A DNA stretch of 64,000 nt from Salisediminibacterium halotolerans (GTDB lineage Bacteria; Bacillota; Bacilli; Bacillales; Salisediminibacteriaceae). Where the stretch lies: contig NZ_RKQQ01000002.1 in the NCBI RefSeq assembly GCF_003814815.1, forward strand, positions 248,001 through 312,000, written 5' to 3'. The notes beneath the pieces are model-generated. The model ran no database searches and was not told the DNA's origin. It saw nothing but the letters and a program-made list of their open reading frames with translations. The position numbers and the translations under genes were made by a program. Numbering within the stretch: the first letter of the stretch is position 1; every line of letters starts with the position of its first letter. This document shows, piece by piece, positions 39,612-46,961 of the stretch.

Positions 39612-39665
39612 TTAATAAAATCTTTACAATTTGTTAATTAAAAGTTTACAAACTTATCGTAAGAT
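39612..39665 (+). promoter_or_regulatory. PhoP box and -10 of the Na/Pi transporter gene
   Basis: Four hexamers with exact 11-bp spacing (TTAATA 39612, TTTACA 39623, TTAATT 39634, TTTACA 39645) match the PhoP box rule of TT-A-A-like hexamers separated by 5 bp. A -10 candidate TAAGAT lies at 39660-39665 with no -35 box other than the last repeats, as in PhoP-activated promoters. Phosphate starvation control is therefore likely. Confidence 0.7.
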
Positions 39666-39715
39666 TGCAAGCGGTGCTGAAAGTTTACATACATTGCTTT
39701 TAGGGGGATGCAATT

Positions 39716-41341
39716 TTGGAAGCGAACGTTCAAGATATAATTTTTATGTTTATCGGCGGATTGGCTATTTTCCTTTTTGGAATTAAGTATTTAGGTGACG
39801 GGTTGCAAAAAGTAGCCGGAGATAAATTGCGCGATATTCTGGACAAGTACACATCCAACCCGGTTATGGGCGTGATCTCAGGAGTCGTAGTGACGGTTTT
39901 GCTTCAAACGAGTACCGGGACAACCGTGTTGACGATCGGGCTTGTAAATGCCGGCTTTATGACATTTCGTCAGGCGATCGGCGTTATAATGGGAGCCAAC
40001 ATCGGGACAACGGCCACTGCCTTTATTATCGGCTTGCAAATCTCTGATTATGCCTTGCCGATTTTAGCAGTCGGGACCTTTTTAATTTTCTTTTTGAAAA
40101 ACAAAAAGGCGAACAATTTCGGCCAGGTATTTTTCGGTTTCGGCGCCTTATTTTACGGCTTGAACTTGATGGGGGAAGGGCTTGAACCGATTCGTGAAGT
40201 TGAAGCGTTCGCCGATTTGACGGTCAGCATGAGTCAAACGCCGATACTCGGTGTGATTATCGGTGTAATCTTTACTGTGAGTGTTCAAAGTTCAACAGCG
40301 GCTATCGGACTGCTCCAGCAGCTTTATGCTCAAGGAGCAATGGATATTCATGCGGCCTTGCCGGTGCTGTTCGGCGACAATATCGGCACAACGATCACGG
40401 CCATACTGGCATCATTAGGTGCATCCTTATCCGCTAAACGCGCGGCGATGGCTCACGTCATTTTCAACTTGCTCGGTACGATCGTTGTCTTGATTTTTAT
40501 CCAGCCGTTTATTGCAATGATGATTTACATTAAAGACCGGTTTATGTTGAATGAAGAGATGACGATTGCTGTTGCGCACGGACTGTTTAACGGCACCAAC
40601 GTCTTGATTCAGCTGCCGTTTGTGGCTGTTCTTGCCTGGATTGTTACTAAATTGATACCTGGCAAAGAAACATTGATTGAGTACAAAGCGCAGCATTTGG
40701 ATCCTGTTTTAATTAATCAATCGTCTTCGATTGCACTTGGACAGGCGAAAAAGGAAACGCTCCGTATGGCCGAGCTCGCAACGCAGGGGCTGCATGAAGC
40801 AGGGCAGTTTGCTGACACAAAACAGAAGAAGCATGCGGAAATGACGTATCAATTGGAAGACGGTGTAAACAACCTTGATAAAAAAATCACGGATTATTTA
40901 GTCCGCATTTCGACAAACTCTTTGACCGCAGCTGATTCAAGAATACACTCGTTATTAATGGACACAGTGCGAGATTTAGAGCGGGTCGGAGATCATATGG
41001 AAAACATTGTCGAGTTGACAGAGTATCAAATAGCCAACAAAGTAAAAATGTCAGAATCGGCGATGGTTGATTTGCGTGAAATGTTTGCACTGACATCGGA
41101 AACGCTCAAAGAAGCGATTCGCGCATTAGAAGATGATGATGTGGAAGCGGCAAAATCGGCGATGCAAAAAGAAGAGCAGGTCGATAAAATGGAGCGGCAG
41201 TTCCGGAAAAAGCATATTATGCGTTTGAACGATGGGTCGTGTGAAGGGTCGGCAGGAATTATTTTTGTCGATATGATCAGCAACTTGGAACGGATCGGCG
41301 ACCACGCAACGAATATTGCTGAAACGGTTATCAATGAATAA
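39716..41341 (+). CDS. Na/phosphate cotransporter family protein with PhoU domain
   Basis: The 541-residue protein has two inverted Na/Pi cotransporter repeats. The first shows LQTSTGTT and GANIGTTATA (about 60-105), the second VQSSTAAIGLLQQL and GDNIGTTITA (about 190-230). About eight membrane helices end near residue 320. A cytoplasmic PhoU-like four-helix domain follows (about 345-541; ERVGDHMENI and ERIGDHATNIAE). It likely imports phosphate with sodium. The TTG at 39716 has AGGGGG eight bases upstream. In B. subtilis this part of the chromosome holds the pst phosphate operon instead. Confidence 0.92.
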   Translation: MEANVQDIIFMFIGGLAIFLFGIKYLGDGLQKVAGDKLRDILDKYTSNPVMGVISGVVVTVLLQTSTGTTVLTIGLVNAGFMTFRQAIGVIMGANIGTTATAFIIGLQISDYALPILAVGTFLIFFLKNKKANNFGQVFFGFGALFYGLNLMGEGLEPIREVEAFADLTVSMSQTPILGVIIGVIFTVSVQSSTAAIGLLQQLYAQGAMDIHAALPVLFGDNIGTTITAILASLGASLSAKRAAMAHVIFNLLGTIVVLIFIQPFIAMMIYIKDRFMLNEEMTIAVAHGLFNGTNVLIQLPFVAVLAWIVTKLIPGKETLIEYKAQHLDPVLINQSSSIALGQAKKETLRMAELATQGLHEAGQFADTKQKKHAEMTYQLEDGVNNLDKKITDYLVRISTNSLTAADSRIHSLLMDTVRDLERVGDHMENIVELTEYQIANKVKMSESAMVDLREMFALTSETLKEAIRALEDDDVEAAKSAMQKEEQVDKMERQFRKKHIMRLNDGSCEGSAGIIFVDMISNLERIGDHATNIAETVINE

Positions 41342-41369
41342 CTTAAAATTGCCTAAAGAGAAAATTAAT

Positions 41370-41392
41370 CCTGCTTGAAAAATTCAAGCAGG
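41370..41392 (+). terminator. Terminator hairpin after the Na/Pi gene (left duplicate)
   Basis: CTGCTTGAA and TTCAAGCAG form the stem. The same 22 bases recur at 41763-41784 on the far side of repeat copy B. The T run is missing here. Confidence 0.75.
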
Positions 41393-41397
41393 TAGCT

Positions 41398-41756
41398 TGT
41401 AGACAAATTGTTATTTTGACGGAAGCCAAGCAGCCACTACCCTCCGCTTGCCCCGGGCAAGGACTCAGCTAGTATTCGGCGGACTGAGGCCGCCGAATCC
41501 GGATCTTCGTCTCTTGCTTTCCCGGAGGCGTCGGAGGAGTAGATGCATGGCTTCCTTTATTATGAATACACTCGATTCAAAGAAGGAGGATGACCCAGCA
41601 TCCCGGCTTATTCCCGCGGGATAGCGAGACAGGCGAGACCCTGCAGGGCGTCAGCCCGAAGCGGCTCGGCGCTCGCCCGCAGGACATAAGCCGGACCATG
41701 CGTAGTCATCCGTTCCTTTTATTATGACATCCATCGATGTCATGACTTTGTAAACA
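41398..41756 (-). repeat. Terminator-associated repeat, copy B (359 bp, inverted)
   Basis: It runs opposite to copies A and D, with ends TGTAGACAAA and TTTGTAAACA. It shares the GC-rich palindromic core and the ATTCGGCGG...CCGCCGAAT hairpin, and lacks a segment of about 45-50 bp that copies A and D carry. It is flanked by an identical 22-bp terminator hairpin on each side. Confidence 0.88.
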
Positions 41757-41762
41757 CTCTAG

Positions 41763-41790
41763 CTGCTTGAAAAATTCAAGCAGGATTTTT
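41763..41790 (+). terminator. Terminator hairpin (right duplicate, with T run)
   Basis: The stem CTGCTTGAA / TTCAAGCAG is followed by GGATTTTT. This copy has kept the T run and probably stops read-through from the Na/Pi gene and copy B. Confidence 0.8.
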
Positions 41791-41800
41791 ATTTTGAAGA

Positions 41801-41829
41801 TTGACGTCTGACACCCTGCATGCTATGAT
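41801..41829 (+). promoter_or_regulatory. SigA promoter of the tRNA operon
   Basis: TTGACG (41801-41806), a 17-base spacer and TATGAT (41824-41829), preceded by TGC (extended -10). Confidence 0.85.
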
Positions 41830-41857
41830 GTTTGTTGTCTGTGATTGAAAAACGCAC

Positions 41858-41934
41858 GGCGGCGTAGCTCAGCTGGCTAGAGCGTACGGTTCATACCCGT
41901 GAGGTCGTGGGTTCGACTCCCTCCGCCGCTACCA
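41858..41934 (+). tRNA. tRNA-Met (CAT), elongator type
   Basis: This is a full cloverleaf with GGCGGCG acceptor, GTAGCTCAGCTGG D arm, anticodon CAT in GGTTCATACC, GGTTCGACTCC T arm and encoded CCA. The sequence is nearly that of the Bacillus elongator tRNA-Met and lacks initiator features. Confidence 0.95.
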
Positions 41935-41942
41935 TAATATAA

Positions 41943-42019
41943 GGACCCTTAGCTCAGTTGGTCAGAGCTGACGGCTCATAACCGTCCGGTCGCAGGTTCG
42001 AGTCCTGCAGGGTCCACCA
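41943..42019 (+). tRNA. tRNA-Ile2 (CAT, lysidine-modified type)
   Basis: Cloverleaf with GGACCCT acceptor, anticodon CAT in GGCTCATAACC and encoded CCA. The body matches Bacillus tRNA-Ile with a CAU anticodon that TilS converts to read AUA, rather than tRNA-Met. Confidence 0.85.
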
Positions 42020-42029
42020 CTTTTTATAC

Positions 42030-42122
42030 GGAGGAGTACCCAAGTCCGGCTGAAGGGGACGGTCTCGAAAACCGTTAGGAGCTTTACGGCTCGCGAGGGT
42101 TCGAATCCCTCCTCCTCCGCCA
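42030..42122 (+). tRNA. tRNA-Ser (CGA)
   Basis: A 93-nt class II tRNA with GGAGGAG acceptor, anticodon loop CTCGAAA (anticodon CGA), a long variable arm, GGTTCGAATCC T arm and encoded CCA. Confidence 0.93.
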
Positions 42123-42142
42123 TAATAACGAAACATTGTCCG

Positions 42143-42172
42143 CCATTAAACTTAAGGTTTAATGGTTTTTTT
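42143..42172 (+). terminator. Terminator of the tRNA operon
   Basis: CCATTAAAC and GTTTAATGG form the stem, followed by seven T. Confidence 0.9.
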
Positions 42173-42217
42173 GATTGGTATTGCGGGAATTATTGAAGGA
42201 AGAAGGAGGCGTTTTTC

Positions 42218-42577
42218 ATGAAAGCAGTGTTTACGGAAGATGCTAAAAATGCGGTGACAACGTTAAGTTCAAGAAAAGATACAGTATTGCTTTTAAAGTA
42301 TGCAACAGACGGCTGCGGTTGAACGATGAGCGGGGTGATCGAACTTGTCGAAATCCCTGAACCGGATCCGGATGCGGATCTGCAATTAATTGAGGCAGAA
42401 AACATTGATAAAAATGTCTATATTGAAACGGACTACAAATGGGTTTTTCGGAAAAACATGAAGGTGGAATTAACCGACAACCCGGTTGTTTTTCGATTGA
42501 AATCTGCTGAGGAAACGATGAAACCGCGGATGAAATTTAAAAAACTGGAGATTGATTCAAATCCGTATGTTTATTGA
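42218..42577 (+). CDS. HesB/YqkB-like Fe-S protein with in-frame TGA (candidate selenoprotein)
   Basis: The ATG at 42218 has an excellent AAGGAGG site (42203-42209). The frame runs 34 codons to a TGA at 42320-42322 and then continues open for 84 codons to 42577. Around the TGA the protein reads LKYATDGCG-(TGA)-TMSGVIELVE. HesB/YqkB-family proteins carry a conserved Gly-Cys-Gly-Cys here, so the TGA replaces exactly the second conserved Cys. The second part alone, from an ATG at 42326, has no good ribosome site and lacks the N-terminal strand. The choices are selenocysteine insertion, a very recent nonsense mutation or a sequencing error. The gene lies between the tRNA operon and sodA. Confidence 0.7.
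42332..42358 (+). promoter_or_regulatory. Possible SECIS-like stem-loop after the in-frame TGA
   Basis: GGGG/CCCT and TCGA/TCGA helices, separated by a 3x3 internal loop, enclose the 5-base loop ACTTG. The loop begins 20 bases after the TGA, inside the spacing usual for bacterial SECIS elements. The lower stem includes a G-T pair, and no G lies among the first two loop bases, so the match is partial. Confidence 0.3.
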
Positions 42578-42708
42578 TTGAATCTCCAGGGAACATTTGA
42601 TAATGTAAAAAACGTGCAGGTTAAACCTATTGCTGAAGTGAAAAGTAGCCGTTACTTTTGCTTTTAGAAGTTTTCACCTGTAGCGATAATACGAAGGAGG
42701 AGATACGA

Positions 42709-43317
42709 ATGGCTTTCACACTACCAGATTTACCTTATGCACACGATGCATTAACACCGCACATCGACGAAGAAACAATGAAAATTCACCATGGGAAGCA
42801 CCATAACACGTATGTCACTAAGTTAAACGATGCGATTTCCGGTCACGGCGAGCTCGAATCTAAAAGCATTGACGAACTTGTCCGGGATTTAGATCAAGTA
42901 CCGGAAAGTATTCGCACAGCTGTCCGAAATAACGGCGGCGGCCACTTAAATCATACAATGTTTTGGCAGCTGATGTCTCCTGCAGGCGGCGGTCAGCCTA
43001 CCGGCGAACTTGCTGATGCAATCAATTCAGCGTTTGGAAGCTTTGAATCTTTTAAAGAGGAATTTAAAAATGCAGCGTTGGGCCGGTTCGGTTCCGGATG
43101 GGCATGGCTCGTTGTAAATAACGGCAAACTTGAAATTACCAGCACGCCAAACCAAGACAATCCAATCACTGAAGGTAAAACACCTATTTTGGGAATTGAT
43201 GTTTGGGAGCATGCTTATTACTTGAAATATCAAAACCGTCGTCCGGATTATGTCGATGCGTTCTTTAACGTCATCAACTGGGACGAAGTCGCTAAGCGTT
43301 ATGCCGAAGCGAAATAA
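42709..43317 (+). CDS. sodA: Superoxide dismutase (Mn/Fe family, Mn type)
   Basis: The 202-residue length equals B. subtilis SodA. Metal ligands are seen as the first His in [13 protein letters not shown], the second in NHTMFW, and Asp/His in [13 protein letters not shown]. The signature DVWEHAYY and the [11 protein letters not shown] context favour manganese. It protects against superoxide in the cytoplasm. The ATG at 42709 has AAGGAGGAG upstream. It ends with the terminator at 43332. Confidence 0.97.
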   Translation: MAFTLPDLPYAHDALTPHIDEETMKIHHGKHHNTYVTKLNDAISGHGELESKSIDELVRDLDQVPESIRTAVRNNGGGHLNHTMFWQLMSPAGGGQPTGELADAINSAFGSFESFKEEFKNAALGRFGSGWAWLVVNNGKLEITSTPNQDNPITEGKTPILGIDVWEHAYYLKYQNRRPDYVDAFFNVINWDEVAKRYAEAK

Positions 43318-43331
43318 TGCAGAAATTATTA

Positions 43332-43356
43332 AAAGCCCGCCAAACGGCGGGTTTTT
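43332..43356 (+). terminator. Terminator of sodA (left duplicate at repeat copy C)
   Basis: CCCGCC and GGCGGG form the stem, followed by TTTTT. A degenerate second copy of the same region lies at 44001-44025, beyond repeat copy C. Confidence 0.88.
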
Positions 43357-43360
43357 CGAT

Positions 43361-43995
43361 TGTAGATAAACGATTATTTTTATGTCAGCCATGAATCCAC
43401 TACCCTCCGCTTGCCCCGGGCAAGGACTCAGCTAGTATTCGGCGGCCGGAGTCCGCTGAATCCGGATCTTCGTCTCTTGCTTTCGAGGCTGCTGAAAAAG
43501 TAGAAGATCAATTGGAAGCCTGCATATTTACTCTTCCTTATAAAGCGAGAAGTTTTATGAGACCGGAGCAAAGTCGACGCCTGCGGGAAAAGCAACTGCT
43601 GAAGACCCCGCAAGAAGCGGTTTCGCTTCTGAGGAGGCTGAGGCGTTGCCCGCGGCAAGCGAGTTTGCGCAGGGTTCATAATATTCTGTATTCTATGCGG
43701 CTCATAAATAAACACCGACTTTATTTATCCAGCACTTTTTCAGCAGTCTCCTTGCTTTCCCGGAGGCGTCGGAGGAGTGGATGCATGGCTTCTTTTTTAT
43801 GAATACGCTCGCTTCAAAAAAAGAGGATGACCGAGCATCCCGGCTTTTTCCCGCGGGATAGCGAGAAAGACGAGAACCTGCAGGGCATAAGCCTGAAGCG
43901 GCTCGGGGCTCGCCCGCAGGACATAAGCCGAACGATGCGTCGTCATCCGGTCTTTAATCAAGTTAAGATATGACGATAATATGACTTTGTCAACA
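43361..43995 (-). repeat. Terminator-associated repeat, copy C (inverted, interrupted by a MITE)
   Basis: The ends are TGTAGATAAA and TTTGTCAACA, in the same orientation as copy B. Without the nested 266-bp insertion and its 9-bp duplication it is 360 bp, the same length class as copy B. It is flanked by an intact sodA terminator and, on the right, by a diverged version of the same sequence (AAAGCCTGCTAAACGGAGAG). The left-end palindrome has decayed, so this looks like an older copy. Confidence 0.85.
43485..43750. mobile_element. MITE nested in repeat copy C
   Basis: The 266-bp element has 17-bp terminal inverted repeats (GAGGCTGCTGAAAAAGT and ACTTTTTCAGCAGTCTC, 16 of 17 matching). It is bounded by a 9-bp direct repeat CTTGCTTTC (43476-43484 and 43751-43759) that occurs once in copies A, B and D, so it is a true target duplication. 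It has no transposase gene; the end CTGCTGAAAAAGT resembles ends of some Bacillus transposons, from memory. Confidence 0.88.
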
Positions 43996-44067
43996 CTCTG
44001 AAAGCCTGCTAAACGGAGAGCTTATTTAAATTGAATCAGACAATGGATTTTTTGCTTGAGAATACTT

Positions 44068-44095
44068 TTGATAGATAAATCGGATATGCTATAAT
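44068..44095 (+). promoter_or_regulatory. SigA promoter of the candidate 6S-type RNA
   Basis: TTGATA (44068-44073), a 16-base spacer and TATAAT (44090-44095), with TGC before the -10 (extended -10). Confidence 0.85.
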
Positions 44096-44101
44096 ACAAA
44101 T

Positions 44102-44330
44102 GTAAATAGCTTGCCTGCGGTGTTGGTGAACTTCGATTTAATTCGAACCGAACACCTATTCACAAAGGGAGCTCAAGATAAAGGGGTCGACATCATGCCC
44201 GGCTTGTTCCGGGAAGATGAAGATCCTTTTGCGAGCACCCACCTGCCTTATGCGGGTTCGTGAAAAAGTAGAAGGTAACCGCACATGCGGGCTTCAGTTT
44301 ACAGACACCTTAGTTTTAAGGTGTCTGTTC
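44102..44330 (+). ncRNA. Structured small RNA, candidate 6S RNA
   Basis: A strong promoter and a terminator delimit a transcript of about 230 bases with no convincing frame. I could fold a long rod: TTCAC/GTGAA, then GGG-A-GCTC/GAGC-A-CCC, AAAGGGGTC/GATCCTTTT with G-T pairs, CATC/GATG, and CCCGG/CCGGG around the loop CTTGTT. A small hairpin CCTGC/GCGGG lies on the 3' side of the central bubble. A closing helix TGCGGT/ACCGCA and a 5' GGTGTT/AACACC hairpin are alternatives. This layout matches 6S RNA, which mimics an open promoter and binds SigA polymerase. A leader of pbpA is the alternative, since that gene follows by 50 bp. Confidence 0.5.
44301..44330 (+). terminator. Terminator of the candidate 6S RNA
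   Basis: ACAGACACCTTA and TAAGGTGTCTGT form a perfect 12-bp stem with a 4-base loop. The following T run is short, so partial read-through into pbpA is possible. Confidence 0.8.
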
Positions 44331-44380
44331 TAAATTTGAAACGTAAATTGCCCTTGTGCCACAGAAGGAGATAAAAAATT

Positions 44381-46429
44381 ATGGCTGACAAAAAACGCAT
44401 GAAACCGTATGTGCCTGTAAGACTGAATATCCTTTTTTTCTTTGTATTTTTGCTTTTCTCTGCCTTAATTCTTCGTTTAGGCGTTGTGCAAATTGTGCAG
44501 GGAGAAGGCTATCAAGAAGAAATGGACGAAGAAGTACACGTCAGTCAGCCGATCGAGGCTCCGCGCGGATTTGTGTATGACCGCCACGGTCATATCATAG
44601 TAGATAATGAACTTCTCTACACGGTGACGTATACGAACCATAATGTCAGTCAAAATCAAATGCTCGAAATCTCAGAACAATTGAATGAATATATAACATT
44701 AGACACAGACGATGTCGGAGAAGACCGCTATGAGCGAGAACGACGTGATTTTTGGTCAATCATGAATGAGGATGAATTCGAAGAAAAACTTCCAATGGAA
44801 GAAGCAGAAGAGCGCGGTTTAGAGGATAATGAAGTTCATAATGAACGGCTTGAAGCGATCACGGATGAAGAAATCGCCGAATTGACTGAAGAAGACTGGG
44901 AAGTTTTCATGATATGGCGCGAACTGAATTCAGGCTATACCGATCTGCCCCATAAAGTGAAACGCGGTATTGATTATGAAGAAGCGGCACAAATTATGGA
45001 GAATATTGAAAATCTTCAAGGTGTTGATGTCATTCGCGACTCAACGAGAAAGTACCCGTACGGCGATACGCTCCGGTCCGTGTTTGGGCGCGTCGGTCCG
45101 ATTCCGAGTGAAGAATTGGATTCTTATGTTGCGCAAGGATATGAGCGTAATGAAGAAATTGGTCAATCATATTTAGAACAAGAATATGAATCCGTCTTGC
45201 GCGGCAACCCTGGAGAATTAGAAAATTATATGGATGATGACGGCAACTTTTTGCGCAACCCTGAGCTGGATGAAGGCAGCCGCGGCTATGATTTGATCTC
45301 GTCGTTTGATATGGAACTGCAGCAGCTGATTGAGGAGTCCGTAGATGAAATTTTAGATAACCGGAGCGGGAGCTTTATCGATGAAGAAGATGCTTATGTC
45401 GTGCTGATGGATCCGAATTCCGGGGATATTTTGTCTATGTATGGAGGCAGCAGTGAATTAGGAACTTTTACTAGCGGATATGAAGCCGGTTCAACGATAA
45501 AGGGTGCGACAGTGCTGTTAGGGTTTGATCAAAATGTGTTTGAACCGGGCGAAGGGATCGTCGACCGGCCGATCCAACCGTCAGGGATGGAACGCGAAGT
45601 CTCTTCACATACGAACATGGGATATGTCGATGACATCGTTGCGCTCGAACGTTCATCAAACGTGTACATGTCGTACGTCGCGATGCGGATGATCGGATTT
45701 AATTTAGAAACGTCGACACAATGGCGAGGGTATGAAGAGGGGCTTGAAACGTTCCGTGACTATTTCAGTCAATTCGGCCTTGGTGTGGAGACGCAGGTGG
45801 ATCTTCCCGGTGAATTTACCGGTTTTAAGGGTGATATTACAGAACCAGGGAATCTCTTGTTTCATTCCTTCGGTCAGTACGACAACTATACACCGATGCA
45901 AATGGCGCAATACGTATCGACGATTGCCAATGACGGCAAAAGAGTAGCGCCGCGAGTCGTTTCGGAAATACGCGAGCCGGATGCTTCCAATCAGCCCGGA
46001 TCCGTTTCAAGACAGCTGAAGCCGAAGGTGTTAAATGATCTGGAAATTGATGATGAGGTAATGGACCGTGTGCAAGAAGGTTTTCACCGGGTGATTCACG
46101 GCGACGATGGAACAGCAAGGGGCTACTTTAATGACCGTGATTATGATCCGGCCGGAAAGACCGGAACAGCACAGGTAAGGGTTGACGGCGAAGACGGAAA
46201 TAACCAAGCATTTGTCGGTTATGCCCCGTTTGACGAACCTGAAGTTGCCGTTTCTGTCCTCGTACCGGGTGCGAGCAGCGGCGATGAAGATAGCGGAATT
46301 GCCAATGAAATTACTCAGGCTGTGTTGGATCATTATTTTGATCTGCAAGAAGACCGTGCAGGTCCTGATGAGGAAGATGATCCGGAGATAGATGATGAAG
46401 ATTTGGATGAGGATCCGGAAGATGCCTGA
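44381..46429 (+). CDS. pbpA: Penicillin-binding protein 2A (class B transpeptidase)
   Basis: The 682-residue protein has one N-terminal membrane helix (about 12-38), a dimerisation domain with a very acidic insert (about 110-190), and the transpeptidase domain (about 330-640). Catalytic motifs are STIK (SxxK), SSN (SxN) and KTGTAQ (KTG). It cross-links peptidoglycan during elongation. The C-terminal 30 residues are almost wholly Asp, Glu and Pro. Position after sodA matches B. subtilis pbpA. No promoter is evident between the small-RNA terminator and the gene. Confidence 0.95.
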   Translation: MADKKRMKPYVPVRLNILFFFVFLLFSALILRLGVVQIVQGEGYQEEMDEEVHVSQPIEAPRGFVYDRHGHIIVDNELLYTVTYTNHNVSQNQMLEISEQLNEYITLDTDDVGEDRYERERRDFWSIMNEDEFEEKLPMEEAEERGLEDNEVHNERLEAITDEEIAELTEEDWEVFMIWRELNSGYTDLPHKVKRGIDYEEAAQIMENIENLQGVDVIRDSTRKYPYGDTLRSVFGRVGPIPSEELDSYVAQGYERNEEIGQSYLEQEYESVLRGNPGELENYMDDDGNFLRNPELDEGSRGYDLISSFDMELQQLIEESVDEILDNRSGSFIDEEDAYVVLMDPNSGDILSMYGGSSELGTFTSGYEAGSTIKGATVLLGFDQNVFEPGEGIVDRPIQPSGMEREVSSHTNMGYVDDIVALERSSNVYMSYVAMRMIGFNLETSTQWRGYEEGLETFRDYFSQFGLGVETQVDLPGEFTGFKGDITEPGNLLFHSFGQYDNYTPMQMAQYVSTIANDGKRVAPRVVSEIREPDASNQPGSVSRQLKPKVLNDLEIDDEVMDRVQEGFHRVIHGDDGTARGYFNDRDYDPAGKTGTAQVRVDGEDGNNQAFVGYAPFDEPEVAVSVLVPGASSGDEDSGIANEITQAVLDHYFDLQEDRAGPDEEDDPEIDDEDLDEDPEDA

Positions 46430-46441
46430 CGTGAAAATAAA

Positions 46442-46481
46442 AAAAGAAGCGGGAGGCCTTGATTTAGGCCTCCCGCTTTTT
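46442..46481. terminator. Bidirectional terminator between pbpA and the YqzC-like gene
   Basis: GCGGGAGGCCT and AGGCCTCCCGC form the stem, with A and T runs on the outer sides (convergent genes). Confidence 0.92.
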
Positions 46482-46947
46482 AAGAAGTAATCTGTTCGAT
46501 TATCTCTTCGCTGTTCATCGTGCTGTTTAAGTGAAACGTACCGGTTTGTATGTGACTTTGCAAATTTTTATCCGACAGCTTTTGATAAAAAGATTCACTG
46601 TTTTCAAGAATATTTTTTTCTGCCAGCCGATCGCTGATTTCTTCTGCGCTTTCACCGGATTCAATCTCAAATACGGCGTGATGTACCTGGTCAGTTTCAG
46701 ATTTGGCTCCTTCAGACTCAGCTCGAACCTCTGATAAGTCTTGTTCGAGTTCTTTTATTTTCTTTTCTTTATTAGCGAGTTTAATTTCTATCTCCTCTTG
46801 CTCATACAGCTGACTATTAATCTCTTCGGTTTCTGCTGTTTGTTTCCCGGAGGAAATCAAATCGGGAGCATACCAATAAATTGAGCTCAGTGCGATCGCG
46901 CTCAACAGCAATCCGAGCGCAGCGCCGCGAGAAAATTCTTTTGACAA
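46480..46947 (-). CDS. Membrane-anchored protein with MltG-type LysM-like domain (YqzC-like)
   Basis: The 155-residue protein has an N-terminal membrane segment (about 8-27), a charged coiled coil (about 40-85), and a C-terminal domain of about 65 residues. In that domain, IESGESAEEISDRLAEKNIL and TGTFHLNSTMNSEEIIEQI match the LysM-like N-terminal module of YceG/MltG transglycosylases. The catalytic half of MltG is absent. Size and location match B. subtilis yqzC. It may bind peptidoglycan outside the cell (inference). Confidence 0.8.
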   Translation of the reverse strand: MSKEFSRGAALGLLLSAIALSSIYWYAPDLISSGKQTAETEEINSQLYEQEEIEIKLANKEKKIKELEQDLSEVRAESEGAKSETDQVHHAVFEIESGESAEEISDRLAEKNILENSESFYQKLSDKNLQSHIQTGTFHLNSTMNSEEIIEQITS

Positions 46948-46961
46948 TGCTTATCCTCCTG

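Noticed and set aside
41954-42136. A 60-codon frame antisense to the tRNAs
   Set aside because: It consists of tRNA complement sequence, a well-known source of false protein predictions.
42544-42591. Stem CTGGAGATT / AATCTCCAG at the end of the HesB-like gene as a terminator
   Set aside because: The 9-bp stem is real, but the loop is long (about 27 bases) and no T run follows, so it is not a convincing terminator.
43428-43802. Frames of about 95 codons crossing repeat copy C and the MITE
   Set aside because: They run across the MITE boundaries and the target duplication, so they arose by insertion and have no coding signals.
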